Notes under the pieces: generated by a model
The model's input: only the letters and a program-made list of their open reading frames with translations
Database searches by the model: none
What the model was told of the DNA's origin: nothing
Shown: piece after piece, positions 8,548-20,150 of the stretch
Numbering within the stretch: the stretch's first letter is position 1
Layout: every line of letters starts with the position of its first letter
Translations under genes and position numbers: made by a program
Origin: Oceanicaulis sp. HLUCCA04
GTDB taxonomy: Bacteria > Pseudomonadota > Alphaproteobacteria > Caulobacterales > Maricaulaceae
Direction: 5' to 3'
DNA length: 64,000 nucleotides
NCBI GenBank assembly: GCA_001314625.1
Contig: LJSH01000005.1
Coordinates: forward strand, 120,285-184,284

Positions 8548-9306
8548 ATGTCATCAAGTGATGGTGGGCGCGTGCCCGGCCCTGCTTTTGTGCTGGTCAA
8601 TCCGCAAATGGGCGAGAATATCGGCGCGGCCATGCGCGTAATGGCCAATTTTGGCCTCGATGATTTGCGTATTCACGCCCCGCGCGATGGCTGGCCCAAT
8701 GAACGCGCGGAGGCGATGAGCGCCGGGTCCCCCCTCTATGCCTCCGCCCGCGTGACCGATGATCTCGATGACGCGCTGGAAGGCTGCACGGTGCTCTACG
8801 CCACCACGGCGCGTCCGCGCGGCATGGTCAAGCCGGTCATGACCGCGCGTGAGGCGATGGCCGAGGCGCGCGGGCTGATTGCCGCCGGGCAAAGGCCGGG
8901 CTTCCTGTTCGGGGCGGAGAAATCCGGCCTCCCCAATGAGCTGGTAGCCCGCTCGCGCGCTATCCTCACCCTGCCGGTTGATCCGGGCTTTGCGTCGCTG
9001 AATCTCGCCATGGCGGTGGGCGTGCTCGCCCATGAATGGCGCGCCGGCGACCCGCCGCCCGAGGAGTTCAAACCGCTGGAGGAGGCCGCTGACGTGGGTT
9101 CGCTGGCCCGCATGTATGAGCATTTCGAGGATGAGCTGGAGAGGGCGGGCTTCTTCTTCCCGCTGGAGAAAAAGCCGCTGATGACGCAGAATTTGCGCAA
9201 TATCTTCGCCCGCGCGGGCCTCACCGAACAGGAAGTGCGCACCTTCCGCGGTGCCATCAAGGCACTGACCATCGGGAGAGGGAAGGCCAGGGTGGTGCGG
9301 GATTAG
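8548..9306 (+). CDS. SPOUT tRNA/rRNA methyltransferase, TrmJ-like
   Basis: A 252-aa TrmH-family SPOUT methyltransferase. The N-terminal motif FVLVNPQMGENIGAAMRVMANFG and the knot-forming LFGAEKSGLPNEL and VDPGFASLNLAMAVGVLAHEW are diagnostic. TrmJ methylates the ribose of nucleotide 32 in tRNA; its closest relatives all share this N-terminus and a C-terminal helical extension, so TrmJ is likely but the exact substrate is inferred. In many alphaproteobacteria a methyltransferase of this type lies between icd and rpsD, as it does here apart from the inserted lyase pair. Confidence 0.85.
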   Translation: MSSSDGGRVPGPAFVLVNPQMGENIGAAMRVMANFGLDDLRIHAPRDGWPNERAEAMSAGSPLYASARVTDDLDDALEGCTVLYATTARPRGMVKPVMTAREAMAEARGLIAAGQRPGFLFGAEKSGLPNELVARSRAILTLPVDPGFASLNLAMAVGVLAHEWRAGDPPPEEFKPLEEAADVGSLARMYEHFEDELERAGFFFPLEKKPLMTQNLRNIFARAGLTEQEVRTFRGAIKALTIGRGKARVVRD

Positions 9307-9386
9307 CGCCCCAACCAAACACGGGCGATTGACCCAGCAGCGCCAGTGATATGTGGTTGGTACTTTAGCGGCCAAGGGAATTGGGG

Positions 9387-11180
9387 ATGAGAATGCGTCT
9401 TTGCGTGTTGATGTCGGTTGTTTCGCTCACAGTAGTAACCGCGTGCAGTCAACCGGCGACCCTACCCGTCCCCCCAAACACGGTTCAGTATGCGACTTGC
9501 GAAGAGCCAGCGGAGCGGATCATCCCTGAAGACTGGGCCGACCAGCATCTCGTAGAAGGCTCGCCGTATTACGAGGCGCTGTTTTCCCCGGAGGCGCAGC
9601 AGGCTGTGCTGGATGGCCCGGTGGTCAGGGTCCCGCGTTTCACGTCAAGCACTGACCGGCAGGTGGACTACATTCGCGAAGGGCGCATTTTTGTCGACCG
9701 CCGGGGCGACATTGTCGAGCTGGAGAATGTCGACTGGTCAATTTACGACAATACGTATGTTTCGAGCCAGCTCCACGGTCTCACCGCCATTGGCACGCTG
9801 TTTTCCGATCATGAAGATCAGCAGGACGAGGATGTCGAGACAGCCCTGATGCGGCTTATCCTCAACTGGGGCCATTGCGCGTTGCACGACAGGGGTATAA
9901 ATCCGCGCGCGTGGCATGAAGGTACGGTAATGAAGCGGCAGTCGAACCTGCTGCACACGCTCAACTATATGCGCGCTCATGGCCCGGATGACGAGCTTAC
10001 ATTGACCACGTTGCTTTACATGATCGATGCAGGCGCAACCTATCTACTCGACGAACCCGATGTATATTTGACCGGTAATCACGGCATTCGGCAGGACATG
10101 CTGCTGGCCGCAACAGCCTTGTCCCTGCCCCAGCATCCGCGGGCGCAGGAAATGCTGGACCTGGCGGAAAGCCGTCTGGAGCTGGCGTCCCAGCAGATGT
10201 TCACTGACGAAGGTATATGGGCCGAACATGCACCAGGATATGTTCATTACATGATTCTGTTAATGAGCGGCGTAGAGAGATTGATTGACGAGCAAGCCGG
10301 ATTTAACCCCCAAAACTTTGTCAACAACTATCACTCCAGCCGCAGCTTTTTAATTGATACTCTATTGCCGGATTTTTCTGTCCCACGAATAGGCAGGTCG
10401 GGGCTGGGGGCAATTGCGAACTCCGTGGCAAGAAGAACTGAAATCGTTCGTCGCTTTCGAGAGTTGGAGCGTTCTGTAACTGTATTTCCGGACTACGGAC
10501 ACGCTGTCATCCGGGGAGACCATCCGAACGGTTTTTATCTCCATCTGACCGCGTCTCACAACTATCCCGCGCGAAAACGTCATGCCGATGAGCTTTCTAT
10601 TCTGCTCTTTAACCACGGCCGTCTGTGGATCACCGAAGGCGGGCAACATTCGACGCAGCGCAGCGGGATGACGCGCTACCTTCGCAGCGCTTTTGCGCAC
10701 AATACCTACACGCTGAATGGCGGATTTCTGGATGAACATTCTGCCCCCGAGCTGGCGGTGGGGATTGCCGGCAGCGGTTCTGACTCGTCCGGCTACAGGC
10801 TGGAGGCGTTTTCAGAGCGATTTGAAGAACCTGCGGCGTTTACTCGCTCAATCCGCGTGGATGATGACTTTTCTACTATCCGGATGGTTGATGCCCTCTC
10901 TTCTGAAGAGCCCGGTGAATGGGAAGGACGCTTCCAGTTGCCCGGCGATCTCCGGGTAGATATCGAGGGACAGGCCGTGCGTGTGCGCGATCCCGACACC
11001 GGGCGCACCATGACACTGAACTTCCGGTCGACGCAAAGCCTCTCCTTTTCGACCTGTCGCGGCGATAGGGGCCCCCCGTGTGGATGGGCGCAGGACCGAA
11101 ATCGTGCCAGGCCGGTTACGACCCTGTCATGGTCTTTTGAGGGGGATAGCGAGATTACAATAGATATCGGGTTCGACTGA
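9387..11180 (+). CDS. Heparinase II/III-family lipoprotein, copy 1
   Basis: A 597-aa protein with a lipoprotein signal peptide ending near TVVTAC. The middle helical part carries [15 protein letters not shown] and the (alpha/alpha) toroid pattern of uronate lyases ([26 protein letters not shown]). The C-terminal beta domain has the [19 protein letters not shown] and FAHNTYTLNG segments typical of heparinase II/III-like folds. It probably cleaves an acidic polysaccharide at the outer membrane surface; the substrate cannot be told. In-frame TTG 9381 is possible, but AAGGGA at 9374-9379 fits the 9387 ATG. A related gene lies directly downstream, and 10250-10500 looks AT-richer than the flanks. 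Confidence 0.82.
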   Translation: MRMRLCVLMSVVSLTVVTACSQPATLPVPPNTVQYATCEEPAERIIPEDWADQHLVEGSPYYEALFSPEAQQAVLDGPVVRVPRFTSSTDRQVDYIREGRIFVDRRGDIVELENVDWSIYDNTYVSSQLHGLTAIGTLFSDHEDQQDEDVETALMRLILNWGHCALHDRGINPRAWHEGTVMKRQSNLLHTLNYMRAHGPDDELTLTTLLYMIDAGATYLLDEPDVYLTGNHGIRQDMLLAATALSLPQHPRAQEMLDLAESRLELASQQMFTDEGIWAEHAPGYVHYMILLMSGVERLIDEQAGFNPQNFVNNYHSSRSFLIDTLLPDFSVPRIGRSGLGAIANSVARRTEIVRRFRELERSVTVFPDYGHAVIRGDHPNGFYLHLTASHNYPARKRHADELSILLFNHGRLWITEGGQHSTQRSGMTRYLRSAFAHNTYTLNGGFLDEHSAPELAVGIAGSGSDSSGYRLEAFSERFEEPAAFTRSIRVDDDFSTIRMVDALSSEEPGEWEGRFQLPGDLRVDIEGQAVRVRDPDTGRTMTLNFRSTQSLSFSTCRGDRGPPCGWAQDRNRARPVTTLSWSFEGDSEITIDIGFD

Positions 11181-11240
11181 TGGCAGCCAACCTATCGCAG
11201 GTCTATTATTGCCTGAGAGGGTTTGCCCGCGGAGGTGAGG

Positions 11241-13061
11241 ATGCTACGCATCAGGCAAAAGGGGATTGAGATGCGCCAGTATTCTGCCTGCCTGCTCGTA
11301 GCGCTCTGGACGCTTGCGGCGTGCGGCGAACCATCGTCACCGCCCCCGAACACGGTTCAGTATGCGACGTGCGAAGAACCAGGTGAGCGGATCATCCCTG
11401 AGGACTGGGCTGACACGCATCTCGTAGAAGGCTCGCCGTATTACGAGGCGTTGTTTTCCCCCGAAGCGCAGCAGGCTGTGCTGGATGGCCCGGTGGTCAG
11501 GGTCCCGCGTTTCACGTCAAGCACTGACCGGCAGGTGGAATACATTCGCGAAGGGCGCATTTTTGTCGATCGGCGGGGCGACATTGTTGAGCTCGAAAAC
11601 GTGGACTGGTCAAATGAGGACCACACCTTTGTCGCCACCCAGCTTCACGGTCTCACCCCGGTTGGAACGCTGTTTTCCGATCATGAAGATCAGCAGGATG
11701 AGGATGTCGAGACAGCCCTGATGCGGCTGATCCTCAACTGGGGGCACTGCGCAGCGCACAACAGGGATATCAATCTGCGCGCCTGGCATGAAGGCACGGT
11801 GATGAAGCGGCAGTCCAACCTGCTGCACACGCTCAACTATATGCGCGCTCATGGCCCGGATGACGAGCTGACGCTCACGACCCTTCTCTACATGATTGAT
11901 GCAGGTGCAACCCATCTGCTCGATGAGCCAAATGTGTACTCACCGGGCAATCACGGTGTCCGGCAGGACATGCTGCTGGCCGCGACAGCCTTGTCCCTGC
12001 CCCAGCATCCGCGGGCGCAGGAAATGCTGGACCTGGCGGAAAGCCGTCTGGAACTGGCAGCGCGGCGGATGTTCACCGAGGAGGGGATATGGGCGGAGCA
12101 AGCGCCCGGATACGTCAATTATATTGTTGGACTCATGAATGGCGTCAGCCGGTTGCGTGACCGTGAAGCGGGCTTCAATCCCAGCCGCTTCATCCGCAAC
12201 CGCCGGGCCAGCCGTGATTTCCTTATGGACACTGCGCTACCGGACTATTCGATCCCGACCGTTGGCCGGTCCAGTCAGCAAACCATCAGCCCGGCGGTGG
12301 CGCGGCGCGGCGCTATCGAACGGCGGCTCGGCGAACTGGCGCGTTCGCTGAGCGTGTTTCCCGGTTATGGCCACGCGGTTATCCGCGGCGATCATCCTGA
12401 TGGTCTTTACCTCCATCTGACCGCGTCTCACAATTTGCCCGCGCGCAAACGCCACGCCGATGAGCTTTCAATCCTGCTCTTTAACCACGGGCGCCTGTGG
12501 ATCACCGAGGGCGGTCAGCATTCGACGCAAGACAGCCCCATGTCGCGGTATCTGCGAAGCGCATTTGCGCACAATACCTACGTGCTGGACGGGCAGTATG
12601 TGGAGGAGCATTCGGCGCGAGACCTGATGGTGGGTATCACGGACAGCAATTCGGGCCGTTCGGGTTACCGTGTCGAAGGGCACTCAGAACGGTTTCCGGA
12701 GCCGGCATCCTTCACGCGCGCTATCGACATTGACAGCGACTTTCAATCGATACGGATATCGGACGCGGTCTCGTCGGAGGTGCCGGGTGAATGGGAAGGG
12801 CGCTTCCAGTTGCCCGGCGATCTCCGGGTAGATATCGAGGGACAGGCCGTGCGGGTCCGCGATCCCGGCACCGGGCGCACCATGACGCTGGCCTTCCAGT
12901 CGTCGCAAAGCCTTGCGCTTTCAACCTGCAATGGTGAACGTGACCCTGTATGCGGATGGGCGCAGGACAGGGATGATCCAGACGATGTGGCGGCGGTCAC
13001 GACACTGTCCTGGTCGTTCGAGGGCGATAACGAGGTCGTTGTGGATATCAGCTTTGAATAA
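11241..13061 (+). CDS. Heparinase II/III-family lipoprotein, copy 2
   Basis: A 606-aa tandem paralogue of the preceding gene, with signal peptide and lipobox (LWTLAAC). Large N-terminal blocks and a stretch around residues 515-550 are nearly identical to copy 1 even at DNA level, while the region around residues 300-385 is clearly diverged. The same lyase landmarks are kept ([31 protein letters not shown]). GGAGGTGAGG at 11231-11240 favours the 11241 ATG; an internal ATG at 11271 preceded by AAAAGGGGA would give a shorter signal peptide. The pair may act on related substrates, which is inference. Confidence 0.82.
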   Translation: MLRIRQKGIEMRQYSACLLVALWTLAACGEPSSPPPNTVQYATCEEPGERIIPEDWADTHLVEGSPYYEALFSPEAQQAVLDGPVVRVPRFTSSTDRQVEYIREGRIFVDRRGDIVELENVDWSNEDHTFVATQLHGLTPVGTLFSDHEDQQDEDVETALMRLILNWGHCAAHNRDINLRAWHEGTVMKRQSNLLHTLNYMRAHGPDDELTLTTLLYMIDAGATHLLDEPNVYSPGNHGVRQDMLLAATALSLPQHPRAQEMLDLAESRLELAARRMFTEEGIWAEQAPGYVNYIVGLMNGVSRLRDREAGFNPSRFIRNRRASRDFLMDTALPDYSIPTVGRSSQQTISPAVARRGAIERRLGELARSLSVFPGYGHAVIRGDHPDGLYLHLTASHNLPARKRHADELSILLFNHGRLWITEGGQHSTQDSPMSRYLRSAFAHNTYVLDGQYVEEHSARDLMVGITDSNSGRSGYRVEGHSERFPEPASFTRAIDIDSDFQSIRISDAVSSEVPGEWEGRFQLPGDLRVDIEGQAVRVRDPGTGRTMTLAFQSSQSLALSTCNGERDPVCGWAQDRDDPDDVAAVTTLSWSFEGDNEVVVDISFE

Positions 13062-13255
13062 TTGTCTGTGCCCCCTCCACACCCGCGCTGATTGACAATT
13101 CCGGTCCGCTCCAGCATAAGCCGCGCTTCCCTCACGCTGGGGCTGGTGACAGTCCTGATTATTCATCCCACGGGACGATGCGTGAACCGCCGTGTTTTGT
13201 AGCCGGTGCGATTGTGAGGGCGCACAGGCCGGGCCGCGTCACACAAGAGAGAACC

Positions 13256-13873
13256 ATGTCGAAGCGTCATTCACAGAAATACAAAATTGACCGCCGTATG
13301 GGCGAGAACATCTGGGGCCGTCCGAAGTCTCCGGTGAACAACCGCCCCTACGGCCCCGGCCAGCATGGCCAGCGCCGCAAAGGCAAGATGAGCGATTTTG
13401 GCCTGCAGCTGATGGCCAAGCAGAAGCTCAAGGGCTATTACGGCAACATCACCGAGAAGCAGTTTGCGCGCACCTATGAAGAGGCCCAGCGCCGCCGTGG
13501 CAACACGGCTGAAAACCTGATCGGTATTCTGGAAAGCCGTCTGGATGCGGTGGTCTACCGCGCCAAGTTCGTGCCGACCGTGTTTGCCGCCCGCCAGTTC
13601 GTCAATCACGGCCACGTAATGGTGAACGGCAAGCGCGTCAACATTTCCTCCTACCAGGTCAAGCCCGGTGATGTGGTGGAAGTGCGCCAGAAATCGCGCA
13701 ATATGGCCCTCGTCCTCGAAGCGCTGGATAGCGCGGAACGCGACGTGCCCGACTATATCGATCTCGACGCCAAGGCCATGAAAGCCGTTTATACGCGCAT
13801 CCCGGAATTCTCCGATGTGCCGTATCCGGTGAAAATGGAACCCAATTTGGTTGTCGAATTCTACGCGTCGTAA
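13256..13873 (+). CDS. rpsD: 30S ribosomal protein S4
   Basis: Primary 16S rRNA-binding protein of the small subunit. The 205-aa sequence begins [26 protein letters not shown], the usual alphaproteobacterial S4 N-terminus, and contains the S4 RNA-binding domain ([31 protein letters not shown]). The frame is open upstream to 13178, but family conservation and the GAGAGAACC leader fix the start at 13256. It stands alone, outside the alpha operon, as usual for this class, and ends at a strong terminator. Confidence 0.97.
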   Translation: MSKRHSQKYKIDRRMGENIWGRPKSPVNNRPYGPGQHGQRRKGKMSDFGLQLMAKQKLKGYYGNITEKQFARTYEEAQRRRGNTAENLIGILESRLDAVVYRAKFVPTVFAARQFVNHGHVMVNGKRVNISSYQVKPGDVVEVRQKSRNMALVLEALDSAERDVPDYIDLDAKAMKAVYTRIPEFSDVPYPVKMEPNLVVEFYAS

Positions 13874-13895
13874 GACGCCGCGATACCGAATACGA

Positions 13896-13926
13896 AAAGC
13901 CCGTCAGCCTTGCTGGCGGGCTTTTT
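13896..13926 (+). terminator. Rho-independent terminator of rpsD
   Basis: AAAAGCCCG...CGGGCTTTTT with inner CAGC...GCTG pairing gives a long stem followed by a T-run, 23 bp after the rpsD stop. Confidence 0.85.
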
Positions 13927-13950
13927 GTTTTGTGTTTGGGTCAGATGCTT

Positions 13951-14056
13951 TGTCATGGCCCGGTTTATCCGGGCCACCCATGCCTGAGAGATTGAAGCCA
14001 GCGGCTTCGTTGGAGGCATGGGTCCCCCGGACCGCTACGCGGCCGGAGGATGACAC
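13951..14056 (+). repeat. Repeat family A, copy 1 (TGTCAT-ended three-arm palindrome)
   Basis: About 106 bp starting TGTCATGGCCCGG and ending GGAGGATGACA. Arm 1 is GCCCGGTTTATCCGGGC; an outer pairing is ACCCATGCC with GGCATGGGT; a third arm has CCGG...CCGG around ACCGCTACGCGG. The same element occurs at 30339-30435 (inverted) and 52121-52229 (direct). It lies between rpsD and a small lipoprotein gene. Confidence 0.7.
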
Positions 14057-14132
14057 AGCTGAGCCGCCTTCAGCTTGCAGTCATGTCTGGCCTGCCAGGC
14101 CTGCTCCCGGTAAAACAGGAGGCATGAGGCTG

Positions 14133-14522
14133 ATGGCGCTCGCAAGATTTATGTCGGTCACAGGCGCGGCTTTGCTGCTGGCGGCGTGCGCCGCGGCGTC
14201 TTCCGCGCAGCCTTCGCAGGCTCTGCCCGGCGAGACAGAAACCATCCACTACTGGCACGAGCTGGAGGATGGCTCGATCCGGGTTCAGGTGCGCTCCAAT
14301 GGCTGCACCACGAAAGAGAGTTTCGAGCCGGTGGTGATGGTGGATTCGCGCACGCGCTGGGCCTTCACGGTGGAATTGCGCCGGCTCCGGCCCGATCTTT
14401 GCCGGGCCTTCCTGCCCGAGGGCGTCGAGCTGGAGTGGAGCCGCGATGAGCTGGGTCTGCCGCGTGGCGGCACGGTGCGGGTGATCAACCCGCAAGCGCC
14501 CACGCCCAGGCCGAGGCGGTAG
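14133..14522 (+). CDS. Small putative lipoprotein
   Basis: A 129-aa protein with signal peptide MALARFMSVTGAALLLAAC ending in a lipobox cysteine. The mature part is beta-rich with two cysteines (NGCTTKES and RPDLCRAF) and a proline/arginine-rich tail. CAGGAGG at 14116-14122 lies ten bases before the 14133 ATG; another in-frame ATG at 14124 would be too close to it. I do not recognise the family. It sits alone between two repeat regions. Confidence 0.65.
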   Translation: MALARFMSVTGAALLLAACAAASSAQPSQALPGETETIHYWHELEDGSIRVQVRSNGCTTKESFEPVVMVDSRTRWAFTVELRRLRPDLCRAFLPEGVELEWSRDELGLPRGGTVRVINPQAPTPRPRR

Positions 14523-14549
14523 ATAGTGTAGTTTTAGCCGTGCTCTAGG

Positions 14550-14700
14550 CCCCGGCTCGGTGCCGTGCCCCCGGGGCCTTCTGCCACCGCGTTCTCAACC
14601 GGGTTCCCGGGCTTGACCCGGGATCCAGTAGAACCTGATCCAGACTTTTGTCGGAAAATGAGAAATGGACCCCGGCTCGGGGGCCGGGGCCCCGGAACTT
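14550..14700. repeat. GGATCC-type hairpin repeats (family C)
   Basis: Contains CCCGGGCTTGACCCGGG followed by GATCCAG, and CCCCGGCTCGGGGGCCGGGGCCCCGG. Closely similar units occur at 23480-23720 and 34560-34735. No gene is visible between 14523 and 14744. Confidence 0.55.
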
Positions 14701-14744
14701 CATGCTCACCCCTCGGCTACTTGGTGCTCGAAGGCCAATAGCCC

Positions 14745-15077
14745 TCAGGCGGCCTGCACACCCTTGTCGTCGAACAGGGCCTTAAGTTCGCCTGTCTCGT
14801 ACATTTCCTTGACGATGTCGCAGCCGCCGATGAATTCACCCTTCACATAGAGCTGGGGGATGGTCGGCCAGTCGGAATAGACTTTGATGCCTTCGCGCAC
14901 ATCCATGTCTTCCAGCACGTTCACCGAATGATAGTCCACGCCCATGTGCTGGAGCACGCGCGAGACCAGTGAGGAAAACCCGCACTGGGGAAAGAGCGGC
15001 GTGCCCTTCATGAACAGCACCACGTCGTGGCTCTCCACCGTGTTGCGGATCGATTCAAGTGTGGCGGTCTCGGTCAT
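14745..15077 (-). CDS. grxD: Monothiol glutaredoxin (Grx4/GrxD family)
   Basis: A 110-aa CGFS-type glutaredoxin that carries or transfers [2Fe-2S] clusters with BolA partners. The active site is PQCGFSS, and the glutathione-binding WPTIPQLY and GGCDIV motifs follow. AAGGAG at 15084-15089 (minus strand) fixes the start at 15077 rather than the upstream in-frame ATG. It lies just downstream of bolA on the same strand, the conserved alphaproteobacterial pair, probably acting together in iron sensing or Fe-S trafficking. Confidence 0.95.
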   Translation of the reverse strand: MTETATLESIRNTVESHDVVLFMKGTPLFPQCGFSSLVSRVLQHMGVDYHSVNVLEDMDVREGIKVYSDWPTIPQLYVKGEFIGGCDIVKEMYETGELKALFDDKGVQAA

Positions 15078-15150
15078 GGGGGCGCTCCTTCGCGCGGGAA
15101 ACTCTTGCAAGACAGCTAGGAAGCGCGAGGCATCCGGTCAAGCGGGGCAG

Positions 15151-15381
15151 TCAGGGCGCGCGGGTGATCAGGGCCAGCGCGTGAAGCTCCCCGCCCATGC
15201 GCGTGCCCAGTGCATTATACACCAGCTGGTGTTGTTTCACGCGCGGCAGGCCTGCGAATGCGGGCGACACAACGGTGGCGCGGTAGTGATCGCCATCGCC
15301 GGCCAGATCCTCGATCTCGACCTGGGCATCAGGCAAAGCCTCACGGATCAGGCGCGAAATATCGTCGGCGGCCATCGGCAT
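15151..15381 (-). CDS. BolA-family protein
   Basis: A 76-aa BolA/IbaG-type protein. The conserved core is seen as GDHYRATVVSPAFAGLPRVKQHQLVYNALG, including the class II KH-like loop and the histidine used with glutaredoxin to bind a [2Fe-2S] cluster. It precedes grxD (74-bp gap) on the same strand. A GGAGGAA sequence upstream on the minus strand supports the start. Short length and sequence fit the IbaG-like group more than E. coli BolA itself. Confidence 0.92.
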   Translation of the reverse strand: MPMAADDISRLIREALPDAQVEIEDLAGDGDHYRATVVSPAFAGLPRVKQHQLVYNALGTRMGGELHALALITRAP

Positions 15382-15492
15382 GGAAATTCCTCCTGTTCGC
15401 GGGGCGCAGCGGCGCTAGACTTGGGGCAACCCCGCGCGAATCCTCAAGAGCGCCACACTAGCAGATCATCAGGGCAGGGAGCCTCATCTGAC

Positions 15493-16482
15493 ATGCAACA
15501 CCATTACCGGCTTCTCTCACTTGCCTTTCTGGCACTGGCGCTGGCGTCCTGCTCTGGCCCCGATACCGGCGTTTCGCGCGAGACACAGGCGCTGACCGAT
15601 CTGCGTGTACTGGCAGCCGACGACATGCAAGGCCGGCTTGTCGGCAGCGAGGGCAATGCGCGTGCCCGCGCCTATCTGATTGACCGGCTGGGCGAGATCG
15701 GCGTCACGCCCGTGTTTGAAAATTACGAGCAGAGATTCACGTTTCAACGCTCGCTCGATTTTCGCGATCCGGACGCGCCGCGCGAAACGGTGGAGGCGGT
15801 CAATCTGGTCGGGCGCATAGCCGGAACCCGTCCGGGCGAGCATGTGATGGTCATCGGTGCGCACTATGACCATGTGGGTGTCGATGAGGACGGCAATGTC
15901 TTCAACGGGGCGGACGATAATGCCTCTGGCACGGCGGGCCTGTTGGCCATTGCGGCGGCGTTCATGGAAAACCCGCCGGTAAATGATGTCATCATCGTGG
16001 CGTTTGACGCCGAGGAGGGCGGTCTTCGCGGCGCCCGCCATTTCGTGGAAAACCGGCCTGAGGGCTATGAGTCCATCGGCTTCATGCTCAACATGGACAT
16101 GCTCGCCTACAGCGAAACCGACGATCTGTATGCGGTCGGCACCTGGCATTATCCGGTGTTGCTGGAGCTGGTGAGCGCCGCAGCTGGCGAATCCTCGATC
16201 AATCTGCGCACCGGCTATGACGAGCCGAGCGATGACCCGCGCAATGACTGGACCATGCTGTCAGACCACGGGCCGTTCCACGCCGCGGGCATCGCCTTCC
16301 TCTATCTCGGCGTTGAGGATCACGAGCACTATCACCAGCCAAGCGACACCTATGAGAACATGACGCTGTCATTCTATGCCGGAGCGGTGGATACGGCCGT
16401 TGATGTCGCCTTGCGGGCTGATGCCATGCTGGACGCCATCGCCGCGGCTCCTTCGCGCCAGCCGGAGCCGGTCGAGAAATAG
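15493..16482 (+). CDS. M28-family zinc peptidase lipoprotein
   Basis: A 329-aa exported aminopeptidase-type enzyme with a lipobox (LALASC). The two-zinc site of the M28 family is visible in order: GAHYDHVG (His), NGADDNASG (bridging Asp), FDAEEGG (catalytic Glu plus zinc Glu), NMDML (Asp) and the C-terminal HEHYHQPSDT (His). It probably trims peptides in the periplasm or on the outer membrane. It interrupts the gene order between bolA and purL usual in this class. The start follows a GGCAGGGAG-type ribosome binding site. Confidence 0.9.
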   Translation: MQHHYRLLSLAFLALALASCSGPDTGVSRETQALTDLRVLAADDMQGRLVGSEGNARARAYLIDRLGEIGVTPVFENYEQRFTFQRSLDFRDPDAPRETVEAVNLVGRIAGTRPGEHVMVIGAHYDHVGVDEDGNVFNGADDNASGTAGLLAIAAAFMENPPVNDVIIVAFDAEEGGLRGARHFVENRPEGYESIGFMLNMDMLAYSETDDLYAVGTWHYPVLLELVSAAAGESSINLRTGYDEPSDDPRNDWTMLSDHGPFHAAGIAFLYLGVEDHEHYHQPSDTYENMTLSFYAGAVDTAVDVALRADAMLDAIAAAPSRQPEPVEK

Positions 16483-16828
16483 GGCAAAGCCTGTCTTCCT
16501 GCGGGGGTCCGGGCCGGCCTGGAATGTTTGACGTGCGGTAGCGCCTCGTGATGCCAGCGCAGGCGTTGGCGCGTCTCCCGGCCTTTCCTGAACCTGACTG
16601 AAGCCGGCATGCTGCAATGGCAGCAGCCGGTGATGTCTTTGAAATCCTGTTACATCAGGACAAGTTCAGTCGCGGGCTGGACAAAGGCGCTGCTGCGTTG
16701 CAACAATCTTTTTCTTAAAAAATGAACGTTGTTCACTTTTCAAACGCCCGTCATTCACCTATCTTGACGATGCAAGTTCAACCTGGAAAGCGTCCGGTCA
16801 ACAGGGCGCCTATCTTTCGGAGACACCC
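16483..16828. other. 346-bp non-coding gap
   Basis: No credible gene. The right half (about 16690-16760) is AT-richer and includes the inverted repeat TGAAC-GTT-GTTCA at 16723-16735 and a TTGACG-like hexamer near 16763, so it probably holds the promoter and perhaps an operator for the next gene. The left half shows only weak dyads. Confidence 0.4.
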
Positions 16829-17308
16829 ATGTCCTTCAAATTCTCCTCCCCCATCCTGATGACCGCTGCTGCTGCCATGATGGCTGCTGGCCTTTCGGTC
16901 GCCGGCGCAGCCTCCGCCGAAGCTCAGGCGTGCGAGCCGGTTTTCGTATCGCAAAGCACGGCGCATCGCTCAGTACGCGCCTCGGTGCAGCGCTTTGAGC
17001 GCGGTCAGTGGCGTGAAGCAGCTCACTTTGCCAACGAAGCGCTCTCGCGCCGCAATGCCGCGCCGACGATGGCCGCTGCGCAGACCAATCTGTGTGGCGC
17101 GCTCGCCAATATGGGTGATGAGGGTGCGATGGACGCCTGCAACGCGGCTGTAGAGGCCAATGAAGGCGGCTGGGAAGCGCTCAATAATCGCGGTGCAGCC
17201 TACGCGCTTGCCGGTAACACCGCCGCGGCCGCTGAGGACTTTGCCGCCGCGTCCGCCATCGAAGGCGCTGGCCCGGAAGCAGCTGCCAACGCTGCCTCCT
17301 GCCGCTAA
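16829..17308 (+). CDS. Periplasmic TPR-like protein
   Basis: A 159-aa protein with a clear signal peptide (about 1-33, cleavage near ASAEAQA). The mature part has TPR-type helical pairs: RASVQRFERGQWREAAHFANEALSR and ALNNRGAAYALAGNTAAAAEDFAAA, with paired cysteines spread through it. GGAGACA precedes the ATG. Function is unknown; similar small secreted TPR proteins occur through the Caulobacter/Hyphomonas lineages. It converges on purL, and a shared terminator separates them. Confidence 0.7.
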   Translation: MSFKFSSPILMTAAAAMMAAGLSVAGAASAEAQACEPVFVSQSTAHRSVRASVQRFERGQWREAAHFANEALSRRNAAPTMAAAQTNLCGALANMGDEGAMDACNAAVEANEGGWEALNNRGAAYALAGNTAAAAEDFAAASAIEGAGPEAAANAASCR

Positions 17309-17366
17309 AAACATCTGAGTTTCCGCTGACCGGGCACGTTCCCCCCGCCCGACAATCAGCGATGTT

Positions 17367-17405
17367 GAGCCGGACACCCCTCATGCGGCGTCCGGCTCTT
17401 TTTTT
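17367..17405 (+). terminator. Rho-independent terminator
   Basis: GAGCCGGAC...GTCCGGCTC stem with a T7 tract at 17399-17405, between the TPR gene and the converging purL stop. Confidence 0.8.
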
Positions 17406-17407
17406 GC

Positions 17408-19638
<2,231 letters not shown>

Positions 19639-19642
<4 letters not shown>

Positions 19643-19947
19643 TCGGCATGTGTCCGTTCTGGCTGGTTGAGCGGGGAGGGGTCAGGCAGATAGGCCGTGA
19701 CCAGGAGGCGGGCGGCTTCCGGCGCATCGGGTGCCGGCTTGATGGCTGAAAGGTCGGACGCTGGCGGCACAGACAGGCCTTCTTCCATCAATCCTTCCAG
19801 ATGCAAGGCAAGGGCTTCCTGAGCGTTGAGGGCAGCCTCGCTGGCGCTGTCACCGGCCGACACGCACCCATCCAGATCCGGGAAGTAGACACTGAAACCG
19901 GCGTCCGAATCGCCTTCCAGAATGGCGGGATAGACATGGAGTGTCAT
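19639..19947 (-). CDS. hicB: HicB-family antitoxin
   Basis: A 102-aa HicB-type protein. The N-terminal partly degraded RNase-H fold is recognisable ([29 protein letters not shown], then a helix with [19 protein letters not shown]). The C-terminal ribbon-helix-helix that many HicB proteins use to bind their promoter is not evident: after about residue 80 there is only a short proline-rich tail. It begins six bases after hicA and overlaps purL by four bases. It should neutralise HicA by direct binding; autoregulation looks doubtful. Confidence 0.85.
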
Positions 19948-19952
19948 TGCCG

Positions 19953-20150
19953 TCAGTCCTTGATCAATTGCACGCCGCTGGCGCGTTCTATGGAGCGCAG
20001 TGTACCACGCTTCAGGTCTTTCTTTGGATGGGGAACGGTCACCAAGGCCGCGACCCCGTCCTTTTTCATCTGCACATGGCTGCCGCGTTGACGGATCTTG
20101 CGCCAGCCCGCTTTTTCCAGTCGGGCTATCACATCCCGGCTGGCCAGCAT
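19953..20150 (-). CDS. hicA: HicA-family mRNA interferase toxin
   Basis: A 65-aa HicA protein with a double-stranded-RNA-binding-like fold. The catalytic histidine is in RQRGSHVQMKK, and the KAGWRKIRQRGSH, VPHPKKDLKRGTLRSI and final helix are all intact, so the toxin appears functional. It cleaves mRNA when HicB is lost. Its ATG shares one base with the purQ stop (TAATG), implying translation coupled to purine genes rather than its own promoter. Confidence 0.9.
   Translation of the reverse strand: MLASRDVIARLEKAGWRKIRQRGSHVQMKKDGVAALVTVPHPKKDLKRGTLRSIERASGVQLIKD

Noticed and set aside
10250-10500. Copy-1 heparinase AT-rich centre as an inserted mobile element
   Set aside because: The frame and the family landmarks continue through it and the paralogue has the equivalent residues, so it is diverged coding sequence and not an insertion.
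16723-16735. GAACGTTGTTC considered as a LexA (SOS) box
   Set aside because: Alphaproteobacterial LexA sites are GTTC-N7-GTTC direct repeats; this is an inverted repeat with a three-base gap and precedes a TPR gene with no SOS link.
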